Part shown: positions 1-11,221 of the stretch, in pieces
Layout: each line of letters begins with the position of its first letter
How positions within the stretch are numbered: position 1 is the stretch's first letter
NCBI GenBank assembly: GCA_035578175.1
Contig: JAQMRL010000001.1
Coordinates: 51,855,553-51,919,552, forward strand
From: Catonia carolina
Lineage: Eukaryota; Arthropoda; Insecta; Hemiptera; Achilidae
Direction: 5' to 3'
Length of the DNA: 64,000 bases
Position numbers and translations under genes: made by a program
The notes under the pieces: generated by a model
What the model was told of the DNA's origin: nothing
Databases searched by the model: none
Seen by the model: the letters and a program-made list of their open reading frames with translations, nothing else

Positions 1-55
1 TTCTAAAATGATAATGCTTGCACTCTGGAGGAAGTAGGTTCAAGAGATTTCAACA

Positions 56-418
56 CTTTCTTGTCTTCTTCTTCTTACAGTCAAGGATTAGGTATAAGCC
101 TGTTCCGAACTCACAAACCATCCTGTACGTCACATAAACACCGTACATCTCGACTACTACCATCTTCTTTGAGGTCTTCCCACCTCCCTTCTTCCAACTG
201 GAACATATTCCATCACTTTTAGAGGTTGGTATTCCCTCCTCTGGCATCCTTTCCAAATGTTGCCGCCATTGATTCCGGTACTCCTCCACTTTTTCATTCA
301 AGCTAAATACAGCCAACTCGGATCTAATTTCCTCGTTATGAATTAGATCCAGCATCGAGCAGCCTTTCACCCTACTTAAAAACCTCATTTCAGCTGCTTG
401 GATCCTACTTTCTTGGCG
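56..418 (-). pseudogene. LINE reverse transcriptase C-terminal tail with 3' end
   Basis: This is the last part of an endonuclease/reverse transcriptase polyprotein of a non-LTR retrotransposon, read leftwards. The frame contains QAAEMRFLSRVKG, then NEEIRSELAVFSLNEKV, RNQWRQHLERMPEE and a lysine-rich end, the usual order of the region behind the RT domain in insect LINEs. It ends in a CTT-rich run at 66-77, that is (AAG)n on the coding strand. The RT catalytic core is absent, so the copy is 5'-truncated. The frame has shifted relative to the copy at 37,526-37,868, where GRPRRRWK is still readable. Family assignment beyond LINE is uncertain. It has no function as it stands. Confidence 0.75.
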
Positions 419-1415
419 TTTTTATGTAGGACCACTTTTTTATACAGGACCAATTTTAGACCACGTAAAGTGACTTTTGGTATTTCTAGAAATTCTTTTC
501 TTATCCCGCATTCTCAGTATTCTTCATTGAAAACTTCTTTTTTGCTATCCACCCGGTGTTCTGGTGTCGCCTTGTGGAAGCCTTTGAAGCCAGTTGTGTG
601 AATTTAATTCTATTATGGTTTCTCAATTTTTTTATACCTTTTATTTTCTTTAAATCACTTATCCGACACCGTAGGTCTACTGTTTAGTGTCTTTAAAATT
701 TGCTATGTGAACTGTTTGTCACCAATTTTACAGAGGTCCCTGTAGAAGTTTAGTCGGTGCTACTATAGTATGCGGTCACCACGTTGTGTTTAGTGAAGTT
801 TGTCTTGGTTGATATGGTAGCACTGTCCACTAGCACTTATCGCGCGTAAAGATTCACATATTTTAATTTAAGATTGTATCCTGACTGCAGTTAGGTTATG
901 CGTTAACTACATTAAAGTTATGTGTTACTAGGCGTAAAATGTGGTTAAACATTTTTTATAGAAATGTAATTAATGATGAAACAGATGTGGTCTTTTATTG
1001 AGGCAGCACAACCTACTCGACACAGCGTAAACATACATAAATGTAAACTATACGTCCCTCTACCTATAATATTTAAACTTTTCGCATTATTAATTACAGT
1101 ATTATTTGCATTGTAAATTATCGTATTATATTATCCTTTTTATCACTTTTTTCTTTAAATTATCCTTTTATTGTAAAAGATTTGAATTATTTTGAGAAGA
1201 ATATTTAAATTACCTATGTTTTAATTTTTTTTAAATTGTATACTTTTTAAGAAAATTCAGTTTAGGATTGTAATGTTTTAAGTACAATACACATATAGCA
1301 GACACATATATATTCTACACATATATATTCTAAGTATTCTACGTAGGTTTACTAACTTTCACGTAGCACCTTCATCATTCACAAAAACTGAAACATTTTT
1401 CACATAGTTCATCTA
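419..1415. other. AT-rich stretch without recognisable gene
   Basis: No credible reading frame, RNA gene or repeat copy was recognised. The small frame at 398-601 overlaps the antisense of the LINE tail and has no family features. Confidence 0.5.
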
Positions 1416-1616
1416 CAGTGGAAACCACCTTATCCGGATCAATTGAGACCTAGGGTAAAATCCAGTTATGGGAAATACAAAAAAAAGTATTTGAATTTCT
1501 AAAATACAGTACAGTATGTATGTAGTACAATGGATGTACACAATAAAAAATCGCCTAGTTGTAAATTAAAATTTACAATGTAGGCTCTATTTGTTTAAAA
1601 AACGCACTACAGTATA

Positions 1617-1880
1617 CGAGGTGTGGCTATTAAATAACGAGACTGACGTTGTAAAACAATGTATTTTTATTTTATACATAATCATTTATTGTCACCTTTA
1701 ATATGCACTCCTTCTCTATCCCTAAAACGCTCCATGCGAATTTTCCATTGTTGGAAACAGTGCTGGAAGTCATCTTCTGACTGCTCCTTCAGAACACATG
1801 CCGCTTTCTCTTTTACAGCTTCCACAGACTCAAATCTTTCCCCTTTTAATGTAAATTTCACCTTAGGGAACAGGTAGAAG
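1617..1880 (-). repeat. Left inverted arm of the mariner element
   Basis: Read on the minus strand, this arm encodes the transposase C-terminus from just after the third catalytic Asp (FYLFPKVKFTLKGERFES..) and then the 3' terminus. It ends at 1,880 in GAAG, where transposase sequence continues as AAGATAATAACA. The shared AAG/GAAG is a possible junction microhomology. Confidence 0.8.
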
Positions 1881-1886
1881 ATAATA

Positions 1887-2489
1887 ACATGTGATGAAAC
1901 GAGGTAGTTTTTTACTTATGATCTAGAAAAGAAGCGCCAATCCATGCACTGGAAGAGCCGAACTTCACCGACAGCCAAAAAAGCTCGAATGAGCAAGTCA
2001 AAATTTAAAGCAATGATGATTGTTTTTTTTTATATCCATGGGATTGTGTATCTTCACTGGGTTCCTGAAGGTCAAACAATTAATCAATATTACTACCTTG
2101 AGGTACTTTCTAAACTACGTCAAAGAGTAAGGAAAAAACGCCCCGAAATGTGGAAGGACAAATCTTGGGTTCTCCACCAAGACAATGCGCCAGCTCATTC
2201 CGCGTTATCTTTCAAGAGCTTCCTAGCCAAGTACAACATCTCAGTGTTAGAACATCCACCTTATTCACCAGATCTTGCACCATGTGACTTCTGCCTGTTC
2301 CCTAAGGTAAAATCTGCATTAAAAGGGACAAAATTTGAGTTTGTGGAAGCTGTAAAAGATAAAGCGGCACATGTTTTGAAGGAGCTGACAGAAGATGACT
2401 TTCAGCATTGTTTCCAACAATGGAAAATTCGCATAGTGCGTTGTAGGGATAGAGAAGGAGTGCATATTGAAGGTGACAGTAAGTGATTA
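1887..2489 (+). pseudogene. Mariner transposase, middle and C-terminal part, D,D34D
   Basis: This would encode the cut-and-paste transposase of a mariner element. All three catalytic Asp codons are visible. The first lies in CDET (Asp at 1,893-1,895), where GDET is usual. The second is in WVLHQDNAPAH. The third is in YSPDLAPCDFCLFPK, with 34 residues between the last two, the classic D,D34D spacing. An in-frame TAG at 1,905-1,907 stands where mariners normally have Trp (GDETRW-like context). The open part then runs to a stop near 2,487. The N-terminal helix-turn-helix region is missing, displaced by the inverted left arm. The product cannot be active; the element's ends could only be moved by an enzyme made elsewhere. 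Confidence 0.9.
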
Positions 2490-2551
2490 TGTATAAAATT
2501 AAAATACAAGTTTTTACAGCGTCAGTGTCGTTATTTAATAGCCACACCTCG
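2288..2551 (+). repeat. Right inverted arm of the mariner element
   Basis: The native 3' end of the element, inverted relative to 1,617-1,880 and of identical length. It includes the transposase C-terminus and the TIR ending GCCACACCTCG before the TA duplication. Confidence 0.8.
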
Positions 2552-2608
2552 TACAGTAAGTCAAGAAAGATAAAAATATGTATTGTGACAATATCTGAAG
2601 GAAATGTG

Positions 2609-3262
2609 TGTTCGAGAATTTTCGAAGAGGACCGAGATTTTAAAAATGTTAACGTAAATAATAAGAATTATAAATAAAGTTCCAAGAAATGGTTAAATAT
2701 TGTCATGTATAGAAGAGGCAGACCTGCCTATTCTTGTACGATTATTGTGAAAGAGTCGTGTACCTATTTACATAATTGGCCTTTTTGTAACAACTTTCAT
2801 TCAACTTTAATTTGTTTATAGTTTGTTAAGATTCATCCAGAAGCCGTCAGAAGAGTTTTACATTTTTATTGTTATATCGAATATCTCTGTCCTCGAAATC
2901 TTAGCTCATCTATACGAGGGAGCACGCACGTTTTGAGTCAGTTTCGTCTGTGATTCAGTGAGCGAATTCCGTAGTGCGAACAGTGCGTTAGAGAACGACA
3001 AAGTTACTGTGAATTACTGTGAATTGTTTAACGTTATTTCTGTATCTTTTGTAAGTAGTCTTTAGTAAATTGGTTTAAGTTTATTATGGTAGTTAATTGT
3101 AATTAGTTTGTTATTAATAATAAGTAATTCAATTGTAATCTACTTGTAGATTTTATACACTTCATTAATTGTAATTTTTAGCTGTAATAAATACTTGAAA
3201 TTTTAAACTTTAGTGTGTAAATTATTTATTTTACCCAGATCCCGAAACGAACCACATAGATA
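2609..3262 (+). repeat. LTR-like dispersed repeat, copy A
   Basis: Begins TGTTCGAGAA like the copy at 27,720, has an initiator-like GAGTCAGTTTCG near 2,935, and ends in CAGATCCCGAAACGAAC. It is followed by AAGTGGCACAGTATG, which could be a decayed tRNA primer-binding site of a gypsy-type element. Two other copies (27,720 and 42,046) share the TCAGTCAATAC start and the ATCCCGAACG end. The edges are approximate and no target duplication was found, so LTR is a suggestion. Confidence 0.45.
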
Positions 3263-3624
3263 AGTGGCACAGTATGTAGGTCTACTATACAGTAGGCTAT
3301 TAGGTTTTATTGCACACATACAGAAGATATGTACAGTAGTATACATAACGCGATCTTGTATTTCTACCAACTTTGTTTCGACGTTAGTCACAACAAACCC
3401 AAACGCAACTTAATACATAATACATTTATTTCATACGACTTAATAATATTAAAGTAATAATCCTGATAGTTATCTTATTTGAGTAAAGTTCACCGTACTT
3501 TTCTAACTCCTTCAACAATTTAATCCATTCCACATTAATTTAGCTAATTTAAGCCTTCTTTTATTGTGTCCGCATATAGAAGGATCCGGATAAAGGGAGT
3601 CCGGATAAGGGGGTTTCCATTTTA

Positions 3625-6449
3625 TTTAACTCTTAAATTCAGTACGGAAAGACCGATGTTTAAGATTCTATATGCTTATTTGTGAACCTGCAAAAGTTTT
3701 TCGTTTGTTTGTTTAACGTAAATTATTTTCTTGGTTTGATAAAAAACTGATGATAAAAGTTCATTTTCTATGCCAGAGGACGTGACAGATGAATTTTACA
3801 TGTAAAAAGGATAGTTTGATTTTATATTAAAAAGGGGTGGTAGGTTAATACATACGGAAAAACGAGAGTTATTTTCTAGGGAAAAGAAACGAAATAAAAA
3901 AACCGAAAAGAGAAGGGGCAGAGACACTGTCATGAAGATACTAGGAAAAGACAGATAAACAGACACAAAGTGAAAGATATGTTGAGAGAGAACGAAAGAG
4001 CGTATGAGGTGGAAGAGCAAGCAGCAGGTCGTGCTAATCACCTGTCAGATTCGCTGTTCCCGACAAAAACGTTACGGATGATAATTTGTGCGGGGAAGAA
4101 GGAGAGACGTCGACGTCAGTCGCTTCGCATTAGGCGCCCCTGCGTCCATCGTGCGCGACGCTCCTGGTAATAGCAAGCGACGCTCTGCCAACTTGTATTA
4201 GCCTTTTTCCTAGACAAACAAATGTTTTCACTTTGGGTTTGCCAGCCTTCCACAACACTTCGTTAAAGCTACTTTATTCTCAACTTTTACCAAATATATT
4301 AGTTTTTAATAATTTGTTTCTTTTTTCTAAATAAATAATGAAACAACTGTATTATTTAATTCTCTAAACGAACCCGTAGGCTCTGCGTAATAATTTACAA
4401 AGGTTTAAAAAGTGAGAGGATATTTTACATCAAACGTATTTTTTGACGTACTTACAAATTGTATTGTTTTGTTTCTTTAATAACAAATTTTAAATAAAAT
4501 GACTATCCAATGCTTTGTCATTACAAAATTAAAAATTAACCTGCAGCTAATATATCATTGTCGTCAAGTAACAATGACTAATTTATGTTAATTTATACAA
4601 TATTCACAAGGTCTGTTATAAAAAAAACCGCCGGTAAACATGCTCAGCCTCCTGTAATAATTTCCTTTTGTGACCTAGTAACTAGAGTAATTTGTAATAA
4701 ATTATTTTTCAGGTTTACTGTACCACGTTACAAAAAAAAGTATGTGTATTATTAGCCAGTTGGTATTTTTATAGTAAAGAGCTCTCCGAGATAAATGTAG
4801 GAAAAAGGGATGTTACAAAATAAGATTTTGCTACTTATTACTTATTGCTATTATATTTCTTGTGTGCGTTTTTCTCATTTGTATGTATATTTCATTTTAT
4901 GAAAGAAACTATTAAAACACCATATTTTTGAGATATTGTTAATTTTCAAAACGATTTGGCGTAAGTGAAGTCTTTACTGAAGTTTGTAATCTGGGACATG
5001 AACTATGGAATAACTCTAAGCCACAAACACTGGAGGGGGTAAACTGAAAAGGAGGAGATCGAAAACGCCTGCCTGCTCTCCCTTGTACAAATTCACTATA
5101 GCATATGTAATATCAATAGAAGCTTCTGTAATACGTCTTTACACTCACACACTGGTAAAGTGGTTGTAGCAGTTTGTATAGTGTGCTACAAACGTACTTC
5201 TACACCCATACTTACTCTTGATTATAAACAAATGAGTAATAGGCATAATATGAACCATCATCGATTTTTATTTTTATTGATATATGTATTAATTTAATGT
5301 AAAAATGAATAATTTACATTAGAATAGTCCAATTGCATGCTGAGTCGTACATTTTTAGTTGAATAATTAGATTGTACTATTATTTCATAATCTGGGCTGT
5401 TGGCTTTTGTAAGTGTCAACACAAAATGTAAGGCTATTTCTATTTTAAAGATATACAATAGTACATATATGTAAGTAGATTACAAGTAAGTGTTGTAAAA
5501 AATTTGTTTTTCTTGACGTAGAAATTCAATAGTTGATATTTTTTCTATTTAATATTAATTTCTATTTTTTCTAAATTAAAATTTAATAATTTCTTAATTA
5601 AGTTTATAAAAAGTAGGCTACTACCTAGTTCATTGAATTTCTGATTAAATAATCAATAATTACTTCATATTCTGTTAACGTTTAAATAAAGTAAACGATA
5701 TACATGAACTAAAATAGGATTAAACAATTTAACCACAATAACTTAACAAGAAATAAATTCATACGGAAGTGTTAAACACTGGTAACAGTTTAGAGGCATA
5801 CTTTTCTAACAACCAGTAGTAACAATCAGTAGTACGTTTACTACTATAGCATATCCCACAGAACCGTGCAGCAGATATAAACAGACTACGAATTGAAAGT
5901 CAGTTAAAAGGATGCGTAATCATGTTTCACTCTACCAACGTCTTCAGTCAAAATAACCGGCGATAGACCGGATGTTTTATGATAGGCCTACTGTATAAAT
6001 TCTTTCTTCTGTTATTGTCATATTTAATATTTAGTATATGTTTTAATTAGTATATAGCAAGTTTCATCTGAGCAAACAATATTTATTTGTAACTCGAATG
6101 GATCGCGCTAAGTTCAACCACAATTTTAATACATTTATATTTTGACGTGCTGCACGGGTCCCATGAGATTTAGAGAGTAACATGCCGGATGGGAGACAGG
6201 CCGAATGGTAGACAATTTCTTTTGTATTCCGACAAAAATATAGACCGACCGAATGGTAGAGAGACGCGCTGGAGCGCGCACGTCCTGGAAACTACTGAGT
6301 GACTACGAGGGTATTATTGTACTTTCTTTTCATATCTGACGAAACAGAACTACGAACAATACATTTAAATTTATTATTGCCCGTATCATATTATCTCTAC
6401 CTAAATTTATATTGTGTTACTTTAGGTCTATGATTTATATTTTTATAAT
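3625..6449. other. Non-coding AT-rich stretch with two small GC-richer patches
   Basis: No gene recognised. Around 4,085-4,190 and 6,170-6,310 the base composition turns locally GC-rich, with GCGCGC words. The second patch repeats the words GACCGAATGGTAGA and GGCCGAATGGTAGA. The reading frames at 3,970-4,170 and 3,796-4,041 lie on opposite strands of the same purine-rich DNA and show no family features. Confidence 0.5.
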
Positions 6450-6451
6450 GC

Positions 6452-6835
6452 AAATCTACTGTCCATAACAGACAGGTGAAGAATCAAATTGTTTACACTC
6501 AATCTGTTCGTTTCAAGGCTCAAATAAATAGTTCTGTTTCTTATTACATGGTCAGCCAATTAAATGACTGAATCATTTAAGATCAGAAGAAGTAGAGGTG
6601 TAAAAGACACTAGTCAGAGATACCTCCTCTGAAAGTAACAAATTTCATTATATAGCCAGACCCTGTGGTGAATGAAGTGAAGGTGTAATTTGCAGAGTGG
6701 AAAATATGTGCTTTTCAGAGGGCCCGGCATGCTGATAAACGTACTTTTCCACTCAGTGAGGAAGGCAATTGTAAACCACTCACTCCTTGTTTTACTTAGT
6801 AAAAACTCCACAGGTTTTACTGTAGGTTTTGACTG
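6452..6835 (+). repeat. Dispersed 0.4-kb repeat, copy 1
   Basis: One of three same-strand copies (also 18,812-19,215 and 61,372-61,775). Shared blocks include CATAACAGACAGGTG, AGTTCTGTTTCTTAT, GCCAGACCCTGTGGTGAATG, and GAGGAAGGCAAT followed by GTAAACCACTCACTCC. Copies 2 and 3 end in GATGACCTAAACAACAA-type sequence, which looks like a LINE 3' end. No coding capacity is seen; this is perhaps the 3' untranslated region of a LINE. Confidence 0.7.
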
Positions 6836-6839
6836 TTTG

Positions 6840-6992
6840 ACTGATTCGAAAATTAGGCTTACAGTTAATGCGGATAATGTATGGTAATAAATAAAAATGA
6901 GTGATGAAAAAATGCCGGACCTAACCGAGAATTATTCCGGGACACCTAGCGTAGAAGCCGGTTGTACTGACCACCACACCACGGGCCGGTTA
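6840..6992 (-). mobile_element. tRNA-derived SINE, family 3, minus strand
   Basis: On the minus strand a tRNA-like head reads GTGTGGTGGTCAGTA (A box-like), then TCCCGGAATAATTCTCGG (decayed B box arm), then CATCACTCATTTTTATTTAT. The same body block, CATCACTCATTTTTATCTAT, follows a tRNA-like head at 36,755. The head is too degraded to be a functional tRNA. Confidence 0.5.
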
Positions 6993-9900
6993 TTATGAGG
7001 AATTTAAGGGAACTTAATGGAGAGTAGTTTATAAACGTTTTTATTGCACAAATGGAGATATAACGAAACGATTTTCTTGGAACTCGGAGGGCATAAAAGA
7101 AGCAAAATAGCTAATCCGAAAGAGGTTTGGGGGCACGACCCTGAAACATAATTAACTTTAGAGACAGTTTATCAACACAAAATCTATGTACTAGCCTTAA
7201 AGTACAATGGTATACCAATTGCATTTTTGCATTGTAAAACAACCTAAATATGTAGTAGGTATTATGACATGAATTTCTAAAAACACTCCGGCACATTTCT
7301 AGGTCTTTCAGACAGTTGCACCTCCTCAGATAAATTCTAGATCTACCCTCCAATAGAACGAAAGAAAACGATAAAGAATATCGTGATTACTGATGAACAA
7401 AAACATCTCAGATATTGTTTTAAGAAGTTTATTTTTTTAATTATTTACGATTCCGAAACGTCTTACATGACTTGTATTTTCCTGGGAGACTACAACCACA
7501 GTTTTGAACACAGTAGTAGGTTTTGTAATGTTTGTTGTAGCAAACAATATAAACAAGGGATATATAAAATCAGAGAGTTCTCGTGACTCATGGTATAGAT
7601 GAAGGAAGCTGAAATACTGATAAGAAATGATTGTATTTTATTCTTTAAGGATGATATTTTTGATGTTACACCAATCTATAATAAAATACACGTTTAAAAT
7701 GTTGATAGCAGACAAAACTTGTTGTTCAGTGGTTGGTTGTATGCCTAAATAATGTTTTATTTGACTGTTGAATTACATTACTTGTATAAATTCGTTGAGT
7801 GTTTTACTTAAGTTCTCCCCTTTCTTTCCCGACAGACAGTTTACGATTCAAATAGGATTGTTCAGTGCTAGCCTGCCAAGATACGTCGTGCCACACGGCA
7901 TGCCATGCTATCCCGCTCACAATAAATTAAGCCGTGTTCGTTTTAGGTCCCTCTTAGCGACACGTTCAGTGCACCGTAAACCACCTCTCCTTCACTCCTT
8001 CTGCCAGCTTGATGGCTTTATGACCCTCTAAAACAAAGCTTTAACGATTCAAACCACTCCAGTCATAAAGTTTACTTAAATTTATTGCCGCTATTTTATT
8101 TAAGAAATCGCTAGCTCTTATGCTCTAAAACTATAATGATGATGATAACAATATTCATATTTACATTTCATTTCGTATTTTTAGTGCCATTAATATTTTA
8201 TTTTGTAAGCCAACGAAAATAAATTATTATTATTTTATAGTAGCCTACGCTGCGCACATTAAACTAGATTTATTTTTCCTTTATCATGCTCATTACAGGA
8301 AAAAATAAATCAAAAAATTTACTATATGAGTAGTCAAATAAACAAGAATCATTAATATTATGAAATGTTTGAAGTACTGAAATATAGTGAATAAATACGA
8401 AAAAATCAGCAGTCGCGGAACTGACTGACAGAAGTGACTTCTTAATCAATTAAGTTAACAAATTGAATTAAAATTTTTGTAAATTAATTAATGGAAGCTT
8501 TATTGTTTCTATGGTAATTGTCGATAGCTGAGGGTGACGTGACGGCAAACCAAAGATTTTTCCTGTGCAAAACACACAGTCCAGGCGCGCACTTCACAGT
8601 CTAAGTTCCAAAAGAACTGGCAATTCAAAAATTCGATACATTTTCCCTTGTATCAAGAAGAAATTTTTAAACCTTTCAAAATTTCAATAGAAAAAGTGAT
8701 GAACTTTCAACAATACTTTTTAATATGATTTTGCATAGAGTCAGAAAAGAATTTTGGATAATAAACCAAACGAAAATAACACTGAAAGGAAAAGAGAATG
8801 TAAAACTGTCTTCAATATTTTGCCTTTTCAGTTGATTTAGCTTAATCTATAATACGAAAGCAGAAATAACCACACGTATAACAACTAATAGAAACTGCAG
8901 AAAAAGTTTGTAGAAAATTTCATTTGAAATATCGCAATAATGTCATCCAAAACTTCTTAAAAATTATTAAACCTGCTGATCAATTCAAATATCTAAGAGA
9001 ATTAATTGGAAGAAAGAATAACGGAGAGAAAGTCGCAAAAAGTAAAAAACTCACGAATAAACTACTACTTCCGATTGACCAATTTTGATGAAAACGTTTG
9101 TGTCGGGTCCCATAGCGGTACCTCATGTAAGTTCCAAGTTTCAACTTCGTACGCTATTCTGTTTTTTCTTAGATTTTGTTCATACAAAACCGCTAAAAAC
9201 ATGTTTTTAGGGGTTCAGGGGGCTTGAAGATGTATTTCCGGTGAAAACTATATTTCGAAACATCTACATGAAAACAATAGGTAGGCTACTTTCTTTCTCT
9301 ATATAAACAAAATATTATATTCGTTAAGGGCAAGAGAAAGTAAAAATAAACGACGTGACGGTAATTTATTAAAATTCACAATTATTTAATAATTTTATAA
9401 AATAATATAATTTTATTAAATTTATGAAAAGTCATACTATCGTCAGTTTGTACATCATATATTTTGCTCGTTACAATGTTTTAGTGTCAATATTAGTCTT
9501 TTTTTTAAATCCTCCATGTTATTAATTTGCATATACTGAATATTCAAATTTGTAACACTAAATAATAATCCTAATTTTGTTATAAGTGCCTTTGTTATAA
9601 AACACGCCATTGTTACTCAATATGTCAAGGTTATTAGCATATACACTAATAAACTACTTGTTTTAACTAAAAACGAATATCCGCGCACAAAAATATCTTT
9701 GTCATGTTAAACAACTGACCTGTAATGAGCTACTGTATTATTATACGGATATTTTTCATAAATTACCTTCACTAATGCAAAGGTTACACTGATTCAACTT
9801 AGTTGGTATTCAAATTATTTTACTAAAAATAATAATTTGACATTTTTGAAGCACAGCAAATACAACTCCTAATATTAATTTTTAGTACATGCTAAAAAAT

Positions 9901-10052
9901 AACATTAACGTTATTGAATTACTTTTAATAATTACGGTAAAACAGTAATTATTTTTCATCAGTTTTTAACACAGTGTCAGTAAAAACACTTTTTCATACA
10001 TGCTGTATAAAATTAATTAGATGAAACTTACATATTGTTTTCACACTTGTTG

Positions 10053-11221
10053 TCCTACCTTGATGAATACTAATGAGAGGCCAACAAAAAATAATCATTA
10101 TATTATCTACATTGGTAAGAGAAAGTCATGTGAATATTTCACAGCAGATTCTTACGTTATATTATGATCCAGGTGATGTACGCATCATTTTTCTCATTTA
10201 CCGGAGATAGAGCTGCTCCCAAGTCAATTCCCAGAGCCCAGTTATATCATGTAAAAATGTAATTTTACATCATGGCTATAAATATTGGACTAATTATTAA
10301 TTTTTTGTAAAATAAAAGGATTTATTAGAATGAGAACAAGATTCTTTGAATCACAATTCAATCTGATAGTCGTGGAAGACAGAAATATAGGATATTGGTC
10401 TATATATGTTACAAAAAAAACTTCCAAATTTTCTTATAAAATACAGTAAAGTAGAGCAAATTTTAAGAGAAAATCTTAGACATAAAACCAAGATAGACGA
10501 TGTATAAAAGGAAATCAATTATAATTTTAATAGTTAGGACAAACAATTAAAAACATTTGTAACTGACTAATAAAATAACACAAAATAAGGTAGGAGTGGT
10601 TGTCGCGGCTAGAGGATTTAAACTGAACTCGCGAATTTACTAGCACGGACCAATTATTTTAACTGATTGATTGATATGCGGTAGGCCTATCGTTGCAAAG
10701 ATACAATAATTTTATTTAAATAAATTGACGTATTTTTAATGGTATTTGTATAATATTTTACAAATTAATTTGAACTTTTCATCCTTCATTGTCTCTCACT
10801 GTATCATACGTTCATTAATTCTCTTGCTCTCTTTAACTTTATTTCTTTCTCTTTCACGAAGCTTGGCTTGATGGATTAATGATTAACGATTATCGGGCGT
10901 AGGCGTGCGCTCGTTCAGTTACGCGGGTTAATTGCAAGTATTGTGTTGGTTGTGTGTGTGTGTGTGTGCGCGCGCGCGCTGGTGTGAAAGTGCGGGATAG
11001 AAGAGAAGAAGGAAGGATAAGCAAATTGAAGATGAACTTTGGTTGTCAATCATGATACTATTACTGTCAATTATACTGTTTGACGTAGACTAGACCCTGC
11101 ATCGGGTTTAATTACGGTACAAGACAACCGCTGATAGATGGTCCGTGCTACAATGCCACACAAAGAAGCCATTATCCTACCTTGATGAAGACTGATGAGA
11201 GGCCAACAAACAATAATCATT
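10053..11221. repeat. Pair of 47-bp direct repeats 1.1 kb apart
   Basis: TCCTACCTTGATGAA...GAGAGGCCAACAAA...AATCATT occurs at 10,053-10,099 and again at 11,175-11,221 in the same orientation, with about four mismatches and identical length. The nature of the pair is unknown. Confidence 0.6.
10949..10979. repeat. (TG)n(CG)n microsatellite
   Basis: Alternating TG then CG dinucleotides, a purine-pyrimidine alternation that can favour Z-DNA in principle. Confidence 0.85.

Larger units (their letters stand above)
1617..2551. mobile_element. Mariner-like element with two inverted 3' ends (foldback form)
   Basis: A 935-bp unit flanked by TA at 1,615-1,616 and 2,552-2,553. Its two ends are inverted copies of 264 bp each (1,617-1,880 and 2,288-2,551), both starting CGAGGTGTGGCTATTAAATA. 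They are about 88% identical by eye. Each arm is the 3' third of the transposase gene plus the 3' terminus. The central 407 bp carries the middle of the transposase. The normal 5' end and first part of the gene are missing, replaced by the second, inverted 3' end. Confidence 0.85.
1416..3622. mobile_element. Tigger/pogo-like DNA transposon shell with nested insertions
   Basis: The left end CAGTGGAAACCACCTTATCC (1,416-1,435) is matched in reverse complement at the right end, where GGATAAGGGGGTTTCC lies at 3,603-3,618. Both ends abut a TA dinucleotide (1,414-1,415 and 3,623-3,624), the usual target duplication of the Tc1/mariner superfamily. The TIR wording GGAAACCNCCTTATCCGGA resembles Tigger-type ends; this is family knowledge from memory. 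The last three bases of the right TIR are diverged. The interior carries no pogo transposase. It holds a mariner (1,617-2,551) and an LTR-like repeat (2,609-3,262), so it is probably a non-autonomous shell older than both. Confidence 0.55.

Noticed and set aside
3796..4170. Overlapping plus and minus frames as genes
   Set aside because: They arise from purine-rich, low-complexity DNA with no domain or codon pattern.
10949..10979. TG/CG run as a functional element
   Set aside because: An ordinary dinucleotide microsatellite; reported only as a repeat.
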